Below are positions 35,485-44,360 of a stretch of 64,000 nucleotides of DNA, piece by piece. The notes beneath the pieces were generated by a model. It saw nothing but the letters and a program-made list of their open reading frames with translations. It was not told the origin of the DNA and did not search any database. Position numbers and translations under genes: made by a program. The stretch comes from Bacteroidales bacterium. Lineage in GTDB: Bacteria; Bacteroidota; Bacteroidia; Bacteroidales; Muribaculaceae. Within the stretch, counting starts at the first letter, position 1; the number at the start of each line of letters is the position of its first letter. The stretch lies in the NCBI GenBank assembly GCA_015060975.1, contig SUXI01000010.1, positions 1-64,000 on the forward strand, read 5' to 3'.

Positions 35485-37674
35485 ATGTCTAAGTTAAGAT
35501 TCAAAGTCGTAGAAGAAGCATACAACCGCAAGGCAACGCCGGTAGAAATACCTATTGAACGTCCAGATCAATATTATGGAAAATATGTTTTCAATAGGCA
35601 GAAGATGGCACAATATCTTCCTAAAGATATATATGAAGCATTAGTTAATGCAATAGATAATAAAGAGCCGCTTTCACGACATGTTGCCGATAGTGTTGCT
35701 GAAGGAATGAAACGATGGGCAATAGATAATGGAGCTCGGCATTATTCTCATTGGTTTCATCCATTAACCGATGGCACTGCAGAAAAACATGACGCATTTA
35801 TTGACCTTGATGGAAATGGCGGTGTTGTGGAAGAATTTTCGGGGAAGCTGCTTGTTCAACAGGAACCCGATGCTTCGAGTTTCCCCAATGGTGGGATTCG
35901 TAATACTTTTGAAGCTCGAGGATATTCTGTGTGGGATGTTTCATCTCCGGCGTTTATATTGGGTAAGACGCTTTGTATTCCTACGATATTTATATCTTAT
36001 ACAGGAGAGTCTCTTGACTATAAGGCGCCGTTATTGCGAGCAATAAATAGTATCGATAAGGCGGCAACCGGAGTGGCACAATATTTTGACCCGTCAGTAA
36101 AACATGTTACATCTTATCTTGGATGGGAACAAGAATATTTTTTGGTTGATGAATCGTTATATTCGGCACGCCCCGATTTGGTTTTGACAGGTCGCACACT
36201 CATGGGGCATGAAAGCGCAAAAAACCAACAACTTGAAGATCATTATTTTGGTGCAATTCCTTCGCGTGTTGAGGCTTTTATGCTTGATCTTGAAATTGAG
36301 TGTCATAAATTAGGTATTCCGGCAAAAACACGTCACAATGAAGTGGCTCCGAATCAATTTGAGTTGGCTCCTATATTTGAAGAAACCAATCTTGCCAATG
36401 ACCACAATTTGTTATTGATGTCTTTAATTGCCGAAGTTGCTCGCAGGCATAAATTCCGTGTATTGCTTCATGAGAAGCCATTTGCCGGTGTAAATGGGTC
36501 GGGAAAACATAATAATTGGAGTTTAGGTACAGATAAAGGAGTGTTATTGTTTGCTCCTGGGAGAACTCCTATGGGAAATTTGCAATTTATCACATTTGTT
36601 GTTAATGTGATGGCAGCAGTACATCGACATAATGGATTATTAAAAGCATCGATAATGTCGGCTACAAATAGCCATAGGTTAGGAGCAAATGAAGCTCCAC
36701 CTGCAATAATCTCAATTTTTTTAGGTACGCAATTAAGTGGGATTTTAGCACAATTAGAACAAAGCACAAAAGATGAATTGATAAACCTTGCCGGGAAGGA
36801 AGGATTGTCGCTTGGAATGTCACAAATACCCGAGATTCTTGTAGATAATACCGATAGGAATCGCACATCACCATTTGCATTTACAGGGAATCGATTTGAG
36901 TTTAGAGCCGTTGGTTCTTCGGCTAATTGTGCATCGGCAATGATAGCTTTAAATGCTGCGGTGGCAGAGCAATTATTTGATTTCAAAGAAAAAGTAGATG
37001 CTCGTATCTCAAATGGAGAAACATTAAATCATGCAATACTTGAAGAAATAAAAATCTTAATATCAGAATCAAAGTCAATCCATTTTGATGGGAATGGATA
37101 TAGTGAGGAATGGAAGATTGAAGCGGCCAAGAGAGGTTTGGACTGTGAAATAAATGTCGCAAAGATTTTTGATGCCTATTTAGAGGATAAATCTATTGAA
37201 ATGTTCCGAAAAACAGGTGTATTTTCAAAAGTGGAGTTGGAGGCTCGCAATGAAGTGAAGTGGGAAATGTACACTAAAAAAGTGCAAATTGAGGCACGAG
37301 TGCTTGGTGATCTTGCAATTAATCATATAGTCCCTGTTGCGATGCGTTATCAAGCGTTTTTAGTTGACAATGTATTGAAATTACGAAAACTTTTCAGTGG
37401 CGAAAAAGGAGAGGATATAACAAATCGAGATATTGTAGCAATAGAAAGTATCGCATCTCATATAGCTAAGACAAAAGATGAGGTTGCAGAAATGATAGAG
37501 GCTCGAAAAAAAGCTAATCGCATTGAAAATGAAAGGGAAAAAGCAATTGCATATCATGATACCGTTGTTCCTTCAATGGCGAAGATAAGGGATTATTTAG
37601 ATGCTCTTGAGTTGATGGTTGATAATGAGATGTGGCCATTGCCAAAATATAGAGAACTGTTATTTATACGATAA
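35485..37674 (+). CDS. glnN: Type III glutamine synthetase
   Basis: A 729-aa GSIII, the large glutamine synthetase of Bacteroidetes and cyanobacteria. Typical features: an N-terminal domain with NRQKMAQYLPKDIYEAL, HWFHPLTDGTAEKHDAFID, then the catalytic core with SYLGWEQEYFLVDE, GHESAKNQQLEDHYFGAIP, TRHNEVAPNQFELAPIFEE and VNGSGKHNNWSLGT, and NRTSPFAFTGNRFEFRAVGSSANCA. Length (about 725-730) separates GSIII from GSI and GSII. It makes glutamine from glutamate and ammonia, working with gdhA at 19 kb. It has no partner in an operon; the secreted-protein gene follows after 30 bp on the same strand. Confidence 0.97.
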   Translation: MSKLRFKVVEEAYNRKATPVEIPIERPDQYYGKYVFNRQKMAQYLPKDIYEALVNAIDNKEPLSRHVADSVAEGMKRWAIDNGARHYSHWFHPLTDGTAEKHDAFIDLDGNGGVVEEFSGKLLVQQEPDASSFPNGGIRNTFEARGYSVWDVSSPAFILGKTLCIPTIFISYTGESLDYKAPLLRAINSIDKAATGVAQYFDPSVKHVTSYLGWEQEYFLVDESLYSARPDLVLTGRTLMGHESAKNQQLEDHYFGAIPSRVEAFMLDLEIECHKLGIPAKTRHNEVAPNQFELAPIFEETNLANDHNLLLMSLIAEVARRHKFRVLLHEKPFAGVNGSGKHNNWSLGTDKGVLLFAPGRTPMGNLQFITFVVNVMAAVHRHNGLLKASIMSATNSHRLGANEAPPAIISIFLGTQLSGILAQLEQSTKDELINLAGKEGLSLGMSQIPEILVDNTDRNRTSPFAFTGNRFEFRAVGSSANCASAMIALNAAVAEQLFDFKEKVDARISNGETLNHAILEEIKILISESKSIHFDGNGYSEEWKIEAAKRGLDCEINVAKIFDAYLEDKSIEMFRKTGVFSKVELEARNEVKWEMYTKKVQIEARVLGDLAINHIVPVAMRYQAFLVDNVLKLRKLFSGEKGEDITNRDIVAIESIASHIAKTKDEVAEMIEARKKANRIENEREKAIAYHDTVVPSMAKIRDYLDALELMVDNEMWPLPKYRELLFIR

Positions 37675-37704
37675 TAATATAATTAAACTAATAAAAAATA
37701 ATTA

Positions 37705-38436
37705 GTGATGAGACAACGAGTATTTTTATTTTTAGTGATTTTAATGAGCGTTTTTTCGCAAAATATTTATTCAGGGACAAGATTATCAATACTTCGACCA
37801 AAAAGTTCAGTAACTCACCAATGGCAATATTTGCCGTCGGGCGAAACTGTAACACAGCAAGGATTGAGAGATAAACAATATCCATTAAGTCTAAATCCAT
37901 TGGCAACATATTTGCAGTCAGAAGAAATTAATGTTGAAGGGTGTGATTTAGGGATGACAGTGAGATATTATGTGTCAACAGTAGATACACATGCATTGAA
38001 ATTTGAGTTGGTTGATGCCGATGGAAAGGTATGGTATTCGTTTATTGAAGAAAATCCGGAACTCAATACCTCTACAATGACAATAGGTCATGATGTTCAC
38101 ATAGGGAAGATTAAAGATGCCAAGAAGGTAATGATTAAAGTTTCATTGTCCGATGCATATAAAAGTGACGAGTCTATAAATATTGATGAGTTGGAATTAT
38201 ATTCACATAATGGTGCCGGCATTAATGATGTGATTGATGATAATCAAGAAATAAAAATAGTAGATAATTCTTTAATCATAAACAGTATTAGAGATTCATA
38301 TATTGAAATTTGTGATTTGAGTGGTAAAGTTATAAAAAATGACATTTATAAAGGAGAAAATCAAATCACATTACCATTTGGATTTTATATTATAAAATTT
38401 GATGATAATAGCATAAAGAAAGTATATATCCATTAA
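37705..38436 (+). CDS. Exported protein of a radical SAM cassette, copy 1
   Basis: A 243-aa protein with a signal peptide (MRQRVFLFLVILMSVFSQNIYSG). It is a clear paralogue of the protein at 39798-40541: both begin their mature part with TRLSILRP-x-SSVTHQW-x-YLP-x-G and share VTQQGL-x-D-x-x-YPL, CDLGMTVRY, VWYSF-x-EE and NTSTMT-x-GH. The last 65 residues resemble a T9SS sorting domain (SLIINSIRDSYIEICDLSGKVIKNDIY ... FGFYIIKFDDNSIKKVYIH). The shared N-terminal domain is not one I recognise and looks like a beta-rich binding module. Located just before the radical SAM gene (gap 41 bp); same strand, likely co-transcribed. Confidence 0.78.
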   Translation: MMRQRVFLFLVILMSVFSQNIYSGTRLSILRPKSSVTHQWQYLPSGETVTQQGLRDKQYPLSLNPLATYLQSEEINVEGCDLGMTVRYYVSTVDTHALKFELVDADGKVWYSFIEENPELNTSTMTIGHDVHIGKIKDAKKVMIKVSLSDAYKSDESINIDELELYSHNGAGINDVIDDNQEIKIVDNSLIINSIRDSYIEICDLSGKVIKNDIYKGENQITLPFGFYIIKFDDNSIKKVYIH

Positions 38437-38477
38437 TTTAAAGAATTATATATTTCTGGGTCTCGTTACATGATTAT

Positions 38478-39536
38478 ATGACAAAGCGAAAACTGATAAA
38501 GATATTACAAATAGCAAAGCGTACACGTTTTAATAAGGATTTGCTACGTTATTTATTAAATAAACTAAATAGCTTTAAATTGAGGCTATCAGGTTCTAAT
38601 GAAGTTGCATATCCAACATGTATAATGCTTGAATTAACCAATCTGTGTAATATACAATGTATTACATGCCCTCGTCAATATGCCTATGGAAAAGCGATGG
38701 ATAAGGGGCTAATGCCATTGGAAAATGCAAAAAAAATAATAGATGAGATATATCCTTATTTGGATTCAATAGGATTGACAGGATTAGGTGAGACGCTTTT
38801 ATATCCACAACTCGCCGAAATCGCATCATATATAAAATCTAAAAAAAGAAGTGTGGTAGTCTCATTATCAACAAATGCGAATGTGCCCGATTTTATTGAT
38901 AAAATTAAGGGGGTATTACCGTATATTGATACAATTCAAGTTTCTACCGATGGAATAGGTGATGTATATGAGCAGGTTCGGGTTAAAGCGAAGTATAACG
39001 ACTTGATTGAAAATATAAAAAGTCTAATGCCTTTAGCTCAACAACATAGTGTTGATTTGATGTTTAATGTGGTTATTACCAAAGAGAATTATCATCAAAT
39101 GGCACAACTCATAAAACTTGCCGATGAATTAGGAGTTTCATATCTTAATTTTAACTACTTTAATTTAGCGAGTGCAACCGATATTGATAATGATTATTAT
39201 AAATTTTATTATACCAAAGAGTTTGAACAAGCGTTAGCCGAAGCATATTCTATGGCAAATAATCATAAAAACGTCGAGGTTACAGGGTTGGACTTCAGAG
39301 GTAACACAGGTTTCCAAAAATGTCCATTCCCATGGTCGCATTATTATATTACATGGAATGGATGGGTAGTGCCGTGTTGCTCAAAGCCATTTCCTAAAAT
39401 AATGAATTTTGGTAACGTGTATAATGATGGAGTAATGGATGTATTAAATAGTACTTCATTCATGAAATTCAGAGAAGGGTGGAGGCGAAACATACATCCG
39501 GCATTTTGCAATAAATGTCATTTCATTGATTTATGA
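38478..39536 (+). CDS. Radical SAM/SPASM-domain protein
   Basis: A 352-aa protein. The CxxxCxxC cluster motif is C57-NIQ-C61-IT-C64, in LELTNLCNIQCITCPRQ. GLTGLGETLLYP matches the GGE-like SAM-binding motif. The C-terminal region has a SPASM/twitch-type cysteine set: CPFPWSHYYITWNGWVVPCCSKP and, at the very end, FCNKCHFIDL. SPASM proteins modify peptides or proteins (for example thioether formation in RiPPs) or act on small molecules. A short preceding region of 50 residues is basic and helical. Flanked by two paralogous secreted proteins and overlapping a small membrane-protein gene by 4 bp, it may modify the secreted proteins or a small peptide; no precursor peptide was recognised. Confidence 0.88.
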   Translation: MTKRKLIKILQIAKRTRFNKDLLRYLLNKLNSFKLRLSGSNEVAYPTCIMLELTNLCNIQCITCPRQYAYGKAMDKGLMPLENAKKIIDEIYPYLDSIGLTGLGETLLYPQLAEIASYIKSKKRSVVVSLSTNANVPDFIDKIKGVLPYIDTIQVSTDGIGDVYEQVRVKAKYNDLIENIKSLMPLAQQHSVDLMFNVVITKENYHQMAQLIKLADELGVSYLNFNYFNLASATDIDNDYYKFYYTKEFEQALAEAYSMANNHKNVEVTGLDFRGNTGFQKCPFPWSHYYITWNGWVVPCCSKPFPKIMNFGNVYNDGVMDVLNSTSFMKFREGWRRNIHPAFCNKCHFIDL

Positions 39537-39784
39537 AACGATTAAAAATATGGTTGCAGGGGCTGTCATTTCGCACGGGCGTAGTGGTTATTATTTTGTC
39601 GGTAATATGTTATGTTATTTCATTCGCTCAAATTTTATTACCAATTGGCACATCGGCAAAATGGGTAATATGGTTTGTGTTTTTTGGTATGGCAAAGACA
39701 TTTCAATATAGTGGGTTGGCTATATTAGGAGTGGCAGGGATTCAGCGATTGAAACGATTTTGGAAAAAGAAAAAAAGAATATAA
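39533..39784 (+). CDS. Small two-helix membrane protein of the radical SAM cassette
   Basis: An 83-aa protein with two hydrophobic helices (VVIILSVICYVISFAQILL and VIWFVFFGMAKTFQYSGLAILGV) and basic ends (MKRLKIWLQG; RLKRFWKKKKRI). It overlaps the radical SAM gene by 4 bp and ends 13 bp before the second secreted-protein gene, so it is part of the same cassette. No family recognised. The positively charged termini suggest both face the cytoplasm. Confidence 0.7.
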   Translation: MKRLKIWLQGLSFRTGVVVIILSVICYVISFAQILLPIGTSAKWVIWFVFFGMAKTFQYSGLAILGVAGIQRLKRFWKKKKRI

Positions 39785-39797
39785 ATATAGATTAAAG

Positions 39798-40541
39798 ATG
39801 GGCAAGAGATTGTTATTATTCGCTATTGTGTTGATGTGTGTGCAAAATATATATTCTGCAACAAGATTATCGATATTGCGTCCAACCAGTTCTGTTACTC
39901 ATCAGTGGTATTATTTGCCGGCTGGTGATGTTGTAACTCAGCAAGGACTTAAAGATGAATCATATCCGTTGGTTATAAATAATGGAACTAAAACATTGCT
40001 CAGGTCTGAGACAATAAATATCAATGGGTGTGATTTAGGAATGACAGTGAGATATAAAGTGTCAACCAAAAACACTCATCCGGTAAATTTTGAACTTGTT
40101 GACGATTTTGGGAATGTATGGTATTCATTTGTAGAAGAGTCTCCCGAAATAAATACCTCAACAATGACAATGGGGCATGTCGTGAATATTGGCAAGATTG
40201 AGGGTGCATCTAATGTAAGTATTCAAGTGTCGCTTTCCGATGCCACATTAAGTGATGAGGCTATAAATATCATTGAGTTAGAGCTATATTCCTATAATGG
40301 ATTGGCTGTGGAAACCGGTATAGATAATATCTTTGACGATGCTTATGAAGTGTCGGTGAGTCGGGGGCAAGTTAATATAAAAAGTGAGAAACAAAGTGAG
40401 GTTGAAATATACGATATAAGTAGTCGATTGATAAAAACAGATGTGGTGTGTCCCGGTATAAATGAAATTAAATTACCGGTAGGATTTTATATAATAAATA
40501 TCGATGACGATAAAATCGTTAAAGTGTCAATCAATAATTAA
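39798..40541 (+). CDS. Exported protein of a radical SAM cassette, copy 2
   Basis: A 247-aa protein, paralogue of 37705-38436 (see blocks listed there), with a signal peptide (MGKRLLLFAIVLMCVQNIYSA) and a C-terminal sorting-domain-like tail (EVEIYDISSRLIKTDVV ... VGFYIINIDDDKIVKVSI). The two copies differ most in the linker before the tail. The duplicated pair around the radical SAM gene suggests both exported proteins are used by the same system. Followed by a gene-free stretch holding structured RNA copy B. Confidence 0.78.
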   Translation: MGKRLLLFAIVLMCVQNIYSATRLSILRPTSSVTHQWYYLPAGDVVTQQGLKDESYPLVINNGTKTLLRSETININGCDLGMTVRYKVSTKNTHPVNFELVDDFGNVWYSFVEESPEINTSTMTMGHVVNIGKIEGASNVSIQVSLSDATLSDEAINIIELELYSYNGLAVETGIDNIFDDAYEVSVSRGQVNIKSEKQSEVEIYDISSRLIKTDVVCPGINEIKLPVGFYIINIDDDKIVKVSINN

Positions 40542-40595
40542 CCAAAAAGATTGACATTGCTCAAAGTTCCTTTAGGATTTTTCAAATAGATTTTG

Positions 40596-40603
40596 TAGTT
40601 TTG
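40596..40603 (+). promoter_or_regulatory. -7 box upstream of structured RNA copy B
   Basis: TAGTTTTG, a full TAnnTTTG match, immediately before the first stem (CCTACG) of the predicted RNA. A good -33 TTG was not found at the usual spacing. Confidence 0.5.
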
Positions 40604-40944
40604 TAGTGCCCTACGCCGAAGCTTTTCAAAGTGGCGGGTGGGGCAGACATATTAAAGGCGTTTATTGACGCTTCGGTTTTGACATTCTGAAATCGTAGGA
40701 AAATTTCAAATTGCAAGTTCAGAACCAAGCAACGATGAATGCCCCGTGGGTATGTTATATACAACCCTTCCTATGTCTTGTTGTCATTGGTGTATCCCTA
40801 CGCCAATGACAACCATAGGCATAGATTAGTGGTTATACATATCGGCGTGGGGCTTTAGCGTTGCTCGCTTCAACTTGCAAAGGCCATTCCTACGAGCCTC
40901 AGAATGTGAAGCGAGCAACAATGCAAGGGCTTCACGCTTTTTTT
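40604..40944 (+). ncRNA. Structured RNA candidate, copy B
   Basis: A 340-nt non-coding region with several perfect long-range stems. (1) CCTACG near 40610 pairs with CGTAGG at 40694-40699, enclosing CCGAAGC / GCTTCGG. (2) GCCCC at 40741 pairs with GGGGC near 40848, with TATGT/ACATA inside. (3) Within that, CCTATG / CATAGG and the 11-bp GTTGTCATTGG / CCAATGACAAC. (4) A 13-bp GTTGCTCGCTTCA / TGAAGCGAGCAAC stem near 40859 and 40906, followed by an alternative GTGAAGC / GCTTCAC pairing and TTTTTTT. That resembles a terminated independent transcript. It shares layout with copy A at 26.5 kb. It ends about 65 bp before the PLD-helicase gene. Confidence 0.55.
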
Positions 40945-41009
40945 ATGCTCTTATTAATCCATTGTAAAACACAACGGCACAGTAGCCCTTGCCGTAAAAA
41001 CAAAGGGCT

Positions 41010-44000
41010 ATGAGCACCAAATTTTTCAACAACACACCCGGCAACACCCTTTTTGACAAGCTTAAAGGGATTGCAACAAATATGGCTTCTTTCGAGAGAT
41101 TTCTCGCCGTTGTAGGCTTCTTTCGTTCCTCGGGATATTTCAAATTAAGAAAAGAATTAGGCGATATTTCTGAAATAAAAATATTGGTAGGAATAAATAT
41201 CGATGACATCTTTCGCAAACACAACAAAGCGGTGTTAATGTTTGGCGATAGTGTAAAGGCAAAAGAGATATATGAAAACGGATTTAAGGAAGATATAATC
41301 AATTCAAAATATAGTCCCGAAGTTGAAGCCGGCATCATTCAGATGTGTGAAGATTTAATCGACGGTCGATTACAAATGCGTATATGTGCCGATAAAAATC
41401 TACATGCCAAATTCTACTTGTGTTTACCCATCGAACATAGTGAACATAGCGACGGTTGGGTAGTGATGGGTTCATCAAATATATCGGAATCGGGATTAGG
41501 ATTGAAGCAACCGCCACAATATGAGCTAAACGTGGCGATGAAAGACTATGACGATGTAAAATATTGTCACGATGAATTTGTGGAACTATGGGAAAAGGCG
41601 ATACCACTGAAAGCCGATGATATCGTATCGTATAAAAACAAGACACACTTAGGTTATCAGCCCACACCCTATGAATTGTATATCAAGGTACTTATCGACA
41701 CATTTGGCAACCAAGTGGAAGATAATTTCACAATGGAATTGCCCCAAGGGGTCAAAGACTTGAAATATCAAAAAGATGCCGTGATTCAAGGATACCAAAT
41801 GCTGATGGAGCATAACGGATTGTTCCTTGCCGACGTTGTGGGGCTTGGAAAAACAATGATTGCCACGATGATAGCCAAACGGTTTGTGGAGGCCAATGGT
41901 GGCAACACAAATATATTGGTTATTTATCCGCCGGCATTAGCCAAAAACTGGGCCGATGCGTTCAAACTATTTGGTATCAAAAACAAAGCACAATTTATTA
42001 CCAATGGCAGTCTGTCAAAAATTCTTAAAGGTAAAGACCAATATAAAGATAAAAGCGAATTTGACTTGATTATCATTGATGAAGCCCATGGTTTCAGAAA
42101 CGACACATCGGGACGATATGACGAATTGCAAAAGATTTGCAAGGCTCCATGCGTGAACGGCGGCTTGTTACATAGCTATCAAAAGAAAGTAATGTTGCTC
42201 TCAGCCACTCCACTTAATAATCGTCCGTCTGATTTATTAAATCAATTACTTCTATTTCAAAATAGTCAAAGTTGCACAATTGATGGTATTCCCAATCTCA
42301 AAGCATTCTTCTCTCCATTAATTCAAAACTATGACCGATTGATGCGAGAACGCGAAGAACGCGATGTAACAGCCGAAGTTGATAAAATATATGAAGCGAT
42401 AAGAAATAAAGTTATCGACAAAGTTACCGTGCGACGCACTCGCAACAATATACAAAATGACCCCGATTACAAAGCAGATATAGCATTGCAAGGCATTGTG
42501 TTTCCTCAGATATTGCCACCTAATGAGTTGGTATATCAGATGGATAGCGACACAAGTGTGCGTTTTTACAAAACACTTAAAATGCTCACCGACAGCAAAT
42601 CAGAGCAAAATCCACTCGGCATAGGGCTTAACTATGCTCGCTATCGAGCAGTAGAATATCTCAAAGAGGAATATCGAGCAAAATATAAAAACGCAGTACA
42701 TATAGGACAATCATTGGCAGGGATATATCGTATTCACATGGTGAAACGCTTGGAAAGTAGTTTTTATGCTTTTAAAAAATCACTTGCCACACTATTGCGT
42801 ATCACTACCGATATGATAAAAATGTTTGAAGAAAACAAAGTTATCATAGCCCCCGACTTAAAGGTCAAGGACTTGCAAGCCAAAGATATGGAACTCGATG
42901 AAATAATCCAACTGGCTCTTGAAAAAGGCTATCTCGAAGAGGATATATTATATGAAGCCGAAGCCATTGCCCCCGAATTTCTTGAAATGCTACATTATGA
43001 CAGGGTGGTTTTAGAGCAGTTGAACAATGATTGGAACAATGAAAACGAAGACCCCAAGTTTGACCTATTCCGCAACCGTCTTGAAACGGAGTTTATGAAC
43101 GAGGATATAAATGCAAGTGGCAAACTTGTGCTATTCTCAGAGAGTGTAGATACACTCAATTATCTATACGACCGATTGACCACAGAGATAGGTCGCACCG
43201 ATGTATTAAAAATCACTGCGGCCAATCGCGACAGATTCCGTCAAATTATAGCCGACAACTTTGATGCCAATAACGACACCAAAGCCTCACAATATAACAT
43301 CATTATCACATCAGATGTGTTGGCCGAGGGAGTGAATCTTCACCGGTCGAATGTGATAATTAATTACGACTCACCATGGAATGCAACCCGATTGATGCAA
43401 CGCATAGGTCGTGTAAATCGTATCGGTTCGGTTGCTCCACGCATCTACAATTATATGTTCTATCCTTCGCGACAAGGTGATAGAGAGATTCAGCTATATA
43501 AGAACGCTCTTGTGAAACTTCAAGGTTTTCACTCGGCCTTTGGTGAAGATGCACAAATATACTCTCACGAGGAGATTGTAAAAGAATTCAAGATGTTTGA
43601 CAGCAAAGTAAAAGATGTTATCGACAAAAAGATTGCTTTGCTACGAGAGGTTAGGGAGCTATACAATCGCGATAGAAATCTTTATAACAAAATCAAATCG
43701 TTGCCTATGAAAAGCCGAGCAATGCGTAATACCGGCAAACATAGCGGCAAATCAATTGTATTTGTGTCTTCTAATGTAAAAACTGAATTCTATCTTGCCT
43801 CATCGTCGAAAGTTGAAGCAATTGACTTTTTAGAGGCTGTGAAATATCTGAAAGCCAATCCCGAAGAACAACCCGCTACATTCACCAACGAGATGGTTCA
43901 TTTCAACCATGTGAATGAGGCGTTGCAAAAATTCACATCAGAATATATCGAAGCGGCCGACACATCGTCAATCAATGTAACCCGCAAGGACCTTGACCGC

Positions 44001-44309
44001 ACATCGCTCGAAGCAAACAGTTTCTTAAGAACAATAAAGCAAGTGAGCAATGATGACAGGCTAATATCTTATTGCGACACTCTCACAAAATATATCAACG
44101 AAGGGATATATCAAAAACTTCCCCGACGAATAAAGGAGCTATCTCGAAAGTATCGGAATGACCGGGCAAAAGTAAAATTAGCTCAATATGATATACTCCA
44201 AGATATCGAAAAACTGGTGGGAGAGTATAAGACAATGAATAGTGACCAACGTCGTGACGCCCAAGATGTTTCCAATCCGTTGGTTATCATTTCCGAGACA
44301 TTCGCATAA
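41010..44309 (+). CDS. PLD-like nuclease fused to SNF2-type helicase (defence protein)
   Basis: A 1099-aa protein. Residues 1 to about 200 are a phospholipase D-like domain: H132-A-K134-F-Y with GSSN at 154-157, the HxK(x)nGSxN half-site typical of PLD nucleases. Residues about 250-1000 form a superfamily 2 SNF2-like ATPase: Walker A VVGLGKT (276-282), DEAH at 357-360, LLSATPLNN, and the C-lobe SDVLAEGVNLHRSNVIINYDSPWNATRLMQRIGRVNRIG with the arginine-finger QRxGRxxR motif. Such proteins translocate on DNA and can cut it. It is 51 bp upstream of an N6-adenine methylase gene, as expected of a restriction-modification-like system. The start could be an earlier codon, but this ATG fits the PLD domain start. 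Confidence 0.88.
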   Translation: MSTKFFNNTPGNTLFDKLKGIATNMASFERFLAVVGFFRSSGYFKLRKELGDISEIKILVGINIDDIFRKHNKAVLMFGDSVKAKEIYENGFKEDIINSKYSPEVEAGIIQMCEDLIDGRLQMRICADKNLHAKFYLCLPIEHSEHSDGWVVMGSSNISESGLGLKQPPQYELNVAMKDYDDVKYCHDEFVELWEKAIPLKADDIVSYKNKTHLGYQPTPYELYIKVLIDTFGNQVEDNFTMELPQGVKDLKYQKDAVIQGYQMLMEHNGLFLADVVGLGKTMIATMIAKRFVEANGGNTNILVIYPPALAKNWADAFKLFGIKNKAQFITNGSLSKILKGKDQYKDKSEFDLIIIDEAHGFRNDTSGRYDELQKICKAPCVNGGLLHSYQKKVMLLSATPLNNRPSDLLNQLLLFQNSQSCTIDGIPNLKAFFSPLIQNYDRLMREREERDVTAEVDKIYEAIRNKVIDKVTVRRTRNNIQNDPDYKADIALQGIVFPQILPPNELVYQMDSDTSVRFYKTLKMLTDSKSEQNPLGIGLNYARYRAVEYLKEEYRAKYKNAVHIGQSLAGIYRIHMVKRLESSFYAFKKSLATLLRITTDMIKMFEENKVIIAPDLKVKDLQAKDMELDEIIQLALEKGYLEEDILYEAEAIAPEFLEMLHYDRVVLEQLNNDWNNENEDPKFDLFRNRLETEFMNEDINASGKLVLFSESVDTLNYLYDRLTTEIGRTDVLKITAANRDRFRQIIADNFDANNDTKASQYNIIITSDVLAEGVNLHRSNVIINYDSPWNATRLMQRIGRVNRIGSVAPRIYNYMFYPSRQGDREIQLYKNALVKLQGFHSAFGEDAQIYSHEEIVKEFKMFDSKVKDVIDKKIALLREVRELYNRDRNLYNKIKSLPMKSRAMRNTGKHSGKSIVFVSSNVKTEFYLASSSKVEAIDFLEAVKYLKANPEEQPATFTNEMVHFNHVNEALQKFTSEYIEAADTSSINVTRKDLDRTSLEANSFLRTIKQVSNDDRLISYCDTLTKYINEGIYQKLPRRIKELSRKYRNDRAKVKLAQYDILQDIEKLVGEYKTMNSDQRRDAQDVSNPLVIISETFA

Positions 44310-44360
44310 CACATAAACAATCAACCAACCAATCAATCACCCTATTAACTTAAAATCATT

